A stretch of DNA of 56,952 nucleotides from NCBI GenBank assembly GCA_016794425.1, contig JAEUHR010000052.1:1-56952 (forward strand). The letters are read 5' to 3'. Position 1 is the first letter of the stretch. Each line of letters starts with the position of its first letter. Position numbers and translations under genes: made by a program. The notes under the pieces are model-generated. The model had not been told where the DNA came from, made no database searches, and saw only the letters and a list, made by a program, of their open reading frames with translations. Source of the stretch: Planctomycetota bacterium (GTDB lineage: Bacteria; Planctomycetota; UBA1135; UBA2386). Positions 55,083 through 56,952 of the stretch are shown in pieces.

Positions 55083-56744
55083 ATGAAGCAGAAGATCCTC
55101 CTCGGCCTTGCTGCGGCCGCCGTGGTCGGCGCGCCCGCGCTGGCCCAATCGAACGAACGCGGCCCCGGCTACAACGCCGCCCTCACCCAAGCCAACAGCG
55201 CCACCGACTGGGGCCGTCGCGGCACCTACCCGAACGGCGAAGTTGCGGTGTCGTTCGCCAACCAGCTCTGCAACCCGGGCACGATCAACGTGAACTGGTT
55301 CTCGCCCGGCGGCTCGCCCGGCGCGACGATCCAGTCGGACCACCCGAAGTTCGGCTTCCTGGTCGCGCGCGAGCAGGATGGCCGCCTCGTGCAGATCTCC
55401 GACTGGAGCTACTGCAAGCACGCGTTCTTCGCCCTGAGCAGCCCGTCGGTGTGCGGCGGCACCTGCCAGTCGACGAACGGCTCGCAGCTCGGCGTCAGCT
55501 GCTCGGACGTCTACTCGAACGGCAACAACGGCAGCCGCAACTACCTCGGCCCGCCCGCGGAGATCAACCCGTGGCTCGGCACCTGGAACTCGACCGGCAA
55601 CTACTTCGACATCGGCCAGCCCAACCAGGCCGGCTACCCGCTGCCGGCGGACGGGATCTACAGCCTGTCGACGACCGGCTACGACGCGGTCGAGAAGCGG
55701 GTCACGCTGCAGGAGAACCTGATCCCGCAGGGCGTGGACATGTTCTTCCAGATCCTCGTGATCGTCGAAGGTGAGCGCGTCGAGAACCGCGCCAACAACA
55801 TCGGCACGAACACGTTCCGGATGACGATCGCGAACCCGACCGCCACCGGCACGAGCGCCTGGACGACCACGACCGGCACCTCGTTCCAGCAGGGCACGTC
55901 GATCCTGAACCGCTGGACCGGCGCCTCGATCGGCACCGGCAGCAACGGCGGCACCGGCACGATGGCCGACTTCGACGGCCGCTTCCAGGTCGCCGTCAAG
56001 GTCACCGGCCCGACCAACGGCCTGTGGCACTACGAGTACGCGGTGCTGAACGTGGACAACCACGGCGGCGGCAGCGCCTTCTCGATCCCGGTCTGCCCGA
56101 CCGCGAAGGTCCTGAACCTCGGCTTCCGCGACATCGACCAGAACGCGCTGAACAACTGGACCGCGACGGTCAGCGGCGGCGAGATCACCTGGAATGCCGC
56201 GGTCGGCAACGCGCACCGCTGGAACCAGCTGTTCAACTTCTGGTTCGACAGTGACGCGGCGCCGGTCGCCGGCCTCGCGACGATCGACCAGGCCACGCTG
56301 CTGCCGGGAGCGCAGCTGTCGCTGACGGTCCCGACCTCGGTGCCGGGCCTGCAGCCCGCCGTCGATCTCGGCGCCGGCTGCGGCACGCCGTCGCTGCAGC
56401 TGGCCGGCAACGGCCTCGCCAACATCGGCAACGCCGGCTTCGGCCTGCTCGCGACCTCGGCGCCGAACACGCCGTTCCTGACGATGTTCAGCAGCCCGAG
56501 CCCGTCGTTCTCGCTGCCGCCGGGCTGCAACGTCTACCTGAACATCCTGTCGTACAGCGACCTCGGTCTCGCGTTCACCGATGCCGGTGGCAATGCGTTC
56601 CTGCCGATCCCGGTGTCGCCGCTGTGGACGCCGTTCGACATGACGTTCCAGGCGCTGACGTTCGTGCCGGCCCCGCCGCTGTTCGGCCTGTTCGGCCTCA
56701 GCAACGGTCTCACGGTCCGCTTCGGCGGCGTCGGCTGCCAGTAG
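55083..56744 (+). CDS. Large secreted protein, paralogue 2
   Basis: A 553-aa protein with a clean signal peptide (MKQKILLGLAAAAVVGAPALAQ). It aligns with the upstream protein along its whole length: ERGPGYNAALTQANSATDWG against SRGPGYNGGLTDVGDARAWG, the identical QISDWSYCKHAF and HRWNQLFNFWFD blocks, KVTGPTNG, VGFRDIDQNALNDW-like wording, and the same C-terminal domain (GCGTPSLQLAGNGLANIGNA to PPLFGLFGLSNGLTVRFGG, then VGCQ). The pair is thus a tandem duplication. Both are probably structural or surface proteins, with function unknown. The ATG at 55083 is chosen for the signal peptide and because a -10-like box precedes it. Confidence 0.87.
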   Translation: MKQKILLGLAAAAVVGAPALAQSNERGPGYNAALTQANSATDWGRRGTYPNGEVAVSFANQLCNPGTINVNWFSPGGSPGATIQSDHPKFGFLVAREQDGRLVQISDWSYCKHAFFALSSPSVCGGTCQSTNGSQLGVSCSDVYSNGNNGSRNYLGPPAEINPWLGTWNSTGNYFDIGQPNQAGYPLPADGIYSLSTTGYDAVEKRVTLQENLIPQGVDMFFQILVIVEGERVENRANNIGTNTFRMTIANPTATGTSAWTTTTGTSFQQGTSILNRWTGASIGTGSNGGTGTMADFDGRFQVAVKVTGPTNGLWHYEYAVLNVDNHGGGSAFSIPVCPTAKVLNLGFRDIDQNALNNWTATVSGGEITWNAAVGNAHRWNQLFNFWFDSDAAPVAGLATIDQATLLPGAQLSLTVPTSVPGLQPAVDLGAGCGTPSLQLAGNGLANIGNAGFGLLATSAPNTPFLTMFSSPSPSFSLPPGCNVYLNILSYSDLGLAFTDAGGNAFLPIPVSPLWTPFDMTFQALTFVPAPPLFGLFGLSNGLTVRFGGVGCQ

Positions 56745-56772
56745 GCCGCCACAACGACGTCCGACGCAGCTT

Positions 56773-56805
56773 GCGCCCCGCGGTCACGCCGTGACCGCGG
56801 GGCGC
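56773..56805 (+). terminator. GC-rich hairpin after secreted paralogue 2
   Basis: A perfect 15-bp stem (GCGCCCCGCGGTCAC / GTGACCGCGGGGCGC) with a 3-nt loop, 28 bp after the stop, followed by TGCATTTCGG. Very stable and probably a terminator. From 56806 to the window end I see nothing that looks like a gene. Confidence 0.7.
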
Positions 56806-56952
56806 TGCATTTCGGAACTGATGACCTGAGTGGATCACCGGCGATTTCCTGCGACCGCCGGGGCGTTCGGGACACCAAGCCTGCTGCCGTGCCTGTGGTG
56901 CGGCAGGAGAGTCCCGTTGGCATTCACCCCACCCCGGTGCCCGCACCAGGAC

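Noticed and set aside
56806..56952. Possible gene start at the window end
   Set aside because: No start with a ribosome-binding site, no coding-like composition and no motif.

Overview
The window is 57 kb of very GC-rich, gene-dense bacterial chromosome with no rRNA, tRNA, CRISPR array or insertion sequence that I can see. Gene content suggests a Planctomycetota lineage, probably of the deep marine type with many secreted proteins sharing a Cys/Gly/Leu-rich C-terminal domain. The supporting signs are an ECF sigma factor fused through a membrane segment to carboxypeptidase-regulatory-like domains, a prenyltransferase/squalene-oxidase-repeat protein, zinc-ribbon/transmembrane proteins, a flotillin/NfeD pair and a pair of paralogous secreted proteins. 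The assignment is inference from gene content, not from a phylogenetic marker. No gene-free gap exceeds about 210 bases. Many neighbours overlap by 4 bp (ATGA or GTGA), and convergent genes abut or overlap at their stops.

Layout. 1-7.4 kb: the end of an Rpn/DUF4351-type protein, valyl-tRNA synthetase, a CHASE-type hybrid sensor kinase and a Tat-exported glycosylasparaginase. 7.5-13.4 kb: a secreted squalene-cyclase-like repeat protein, RecQ, a YkgJ-type Cys-cluster protein, a soluble Ser/Thr kinase and a single-ring Clp/HslU-like AAA+ ATPase. 13.4-17 kb: a CorC/HlyC-type CBS membrane protein, NfeD and flotillin.

17-32.7 kb is the centrepiece: a type IV pilus / type II secretion-like locus. 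A PilX/GspK-like protein is divergent from two prepilins. A tightly overlapping run then encodes PilM, PilN, PilO, PilP/GspC, a secretin, a TPR lipoprotein, a histidine kinase, a REC-only response regulator, a STAS protein, the PilB/GspE ATPase, PilC/GspF, a second (GAF-PAS) histidine kinase and two more pseudopilins. The signalling genes are translationally coupled to the machine, so the assembly ATPase or its output is probably under direct two-component control. No PilT, prepilin peptidase or PilZ gene is present in the window.

32.7-45 kb: UvrC, an unknown membrane-anchored protein, the membrane-tethered sigma factor fusion, an AI-2E-type permease, branched-chain aminotransferase, an unusual radical SAM protein with an N-terminal SPASM-like cluster, and UvrB. 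45-52 kb: two zinc-ribbon/TM proteins, an HslU-like ATPase without an adjacent HslV, and an ECF sigma factor with a probable membrane anti-sigma protein and a secreted protein. 52-57 kb: an ATP-grasp enzyme, a small zinc-ribbon protein, and two large paralogous secreted proteins, each followed by a strong GC-rich hairpin.
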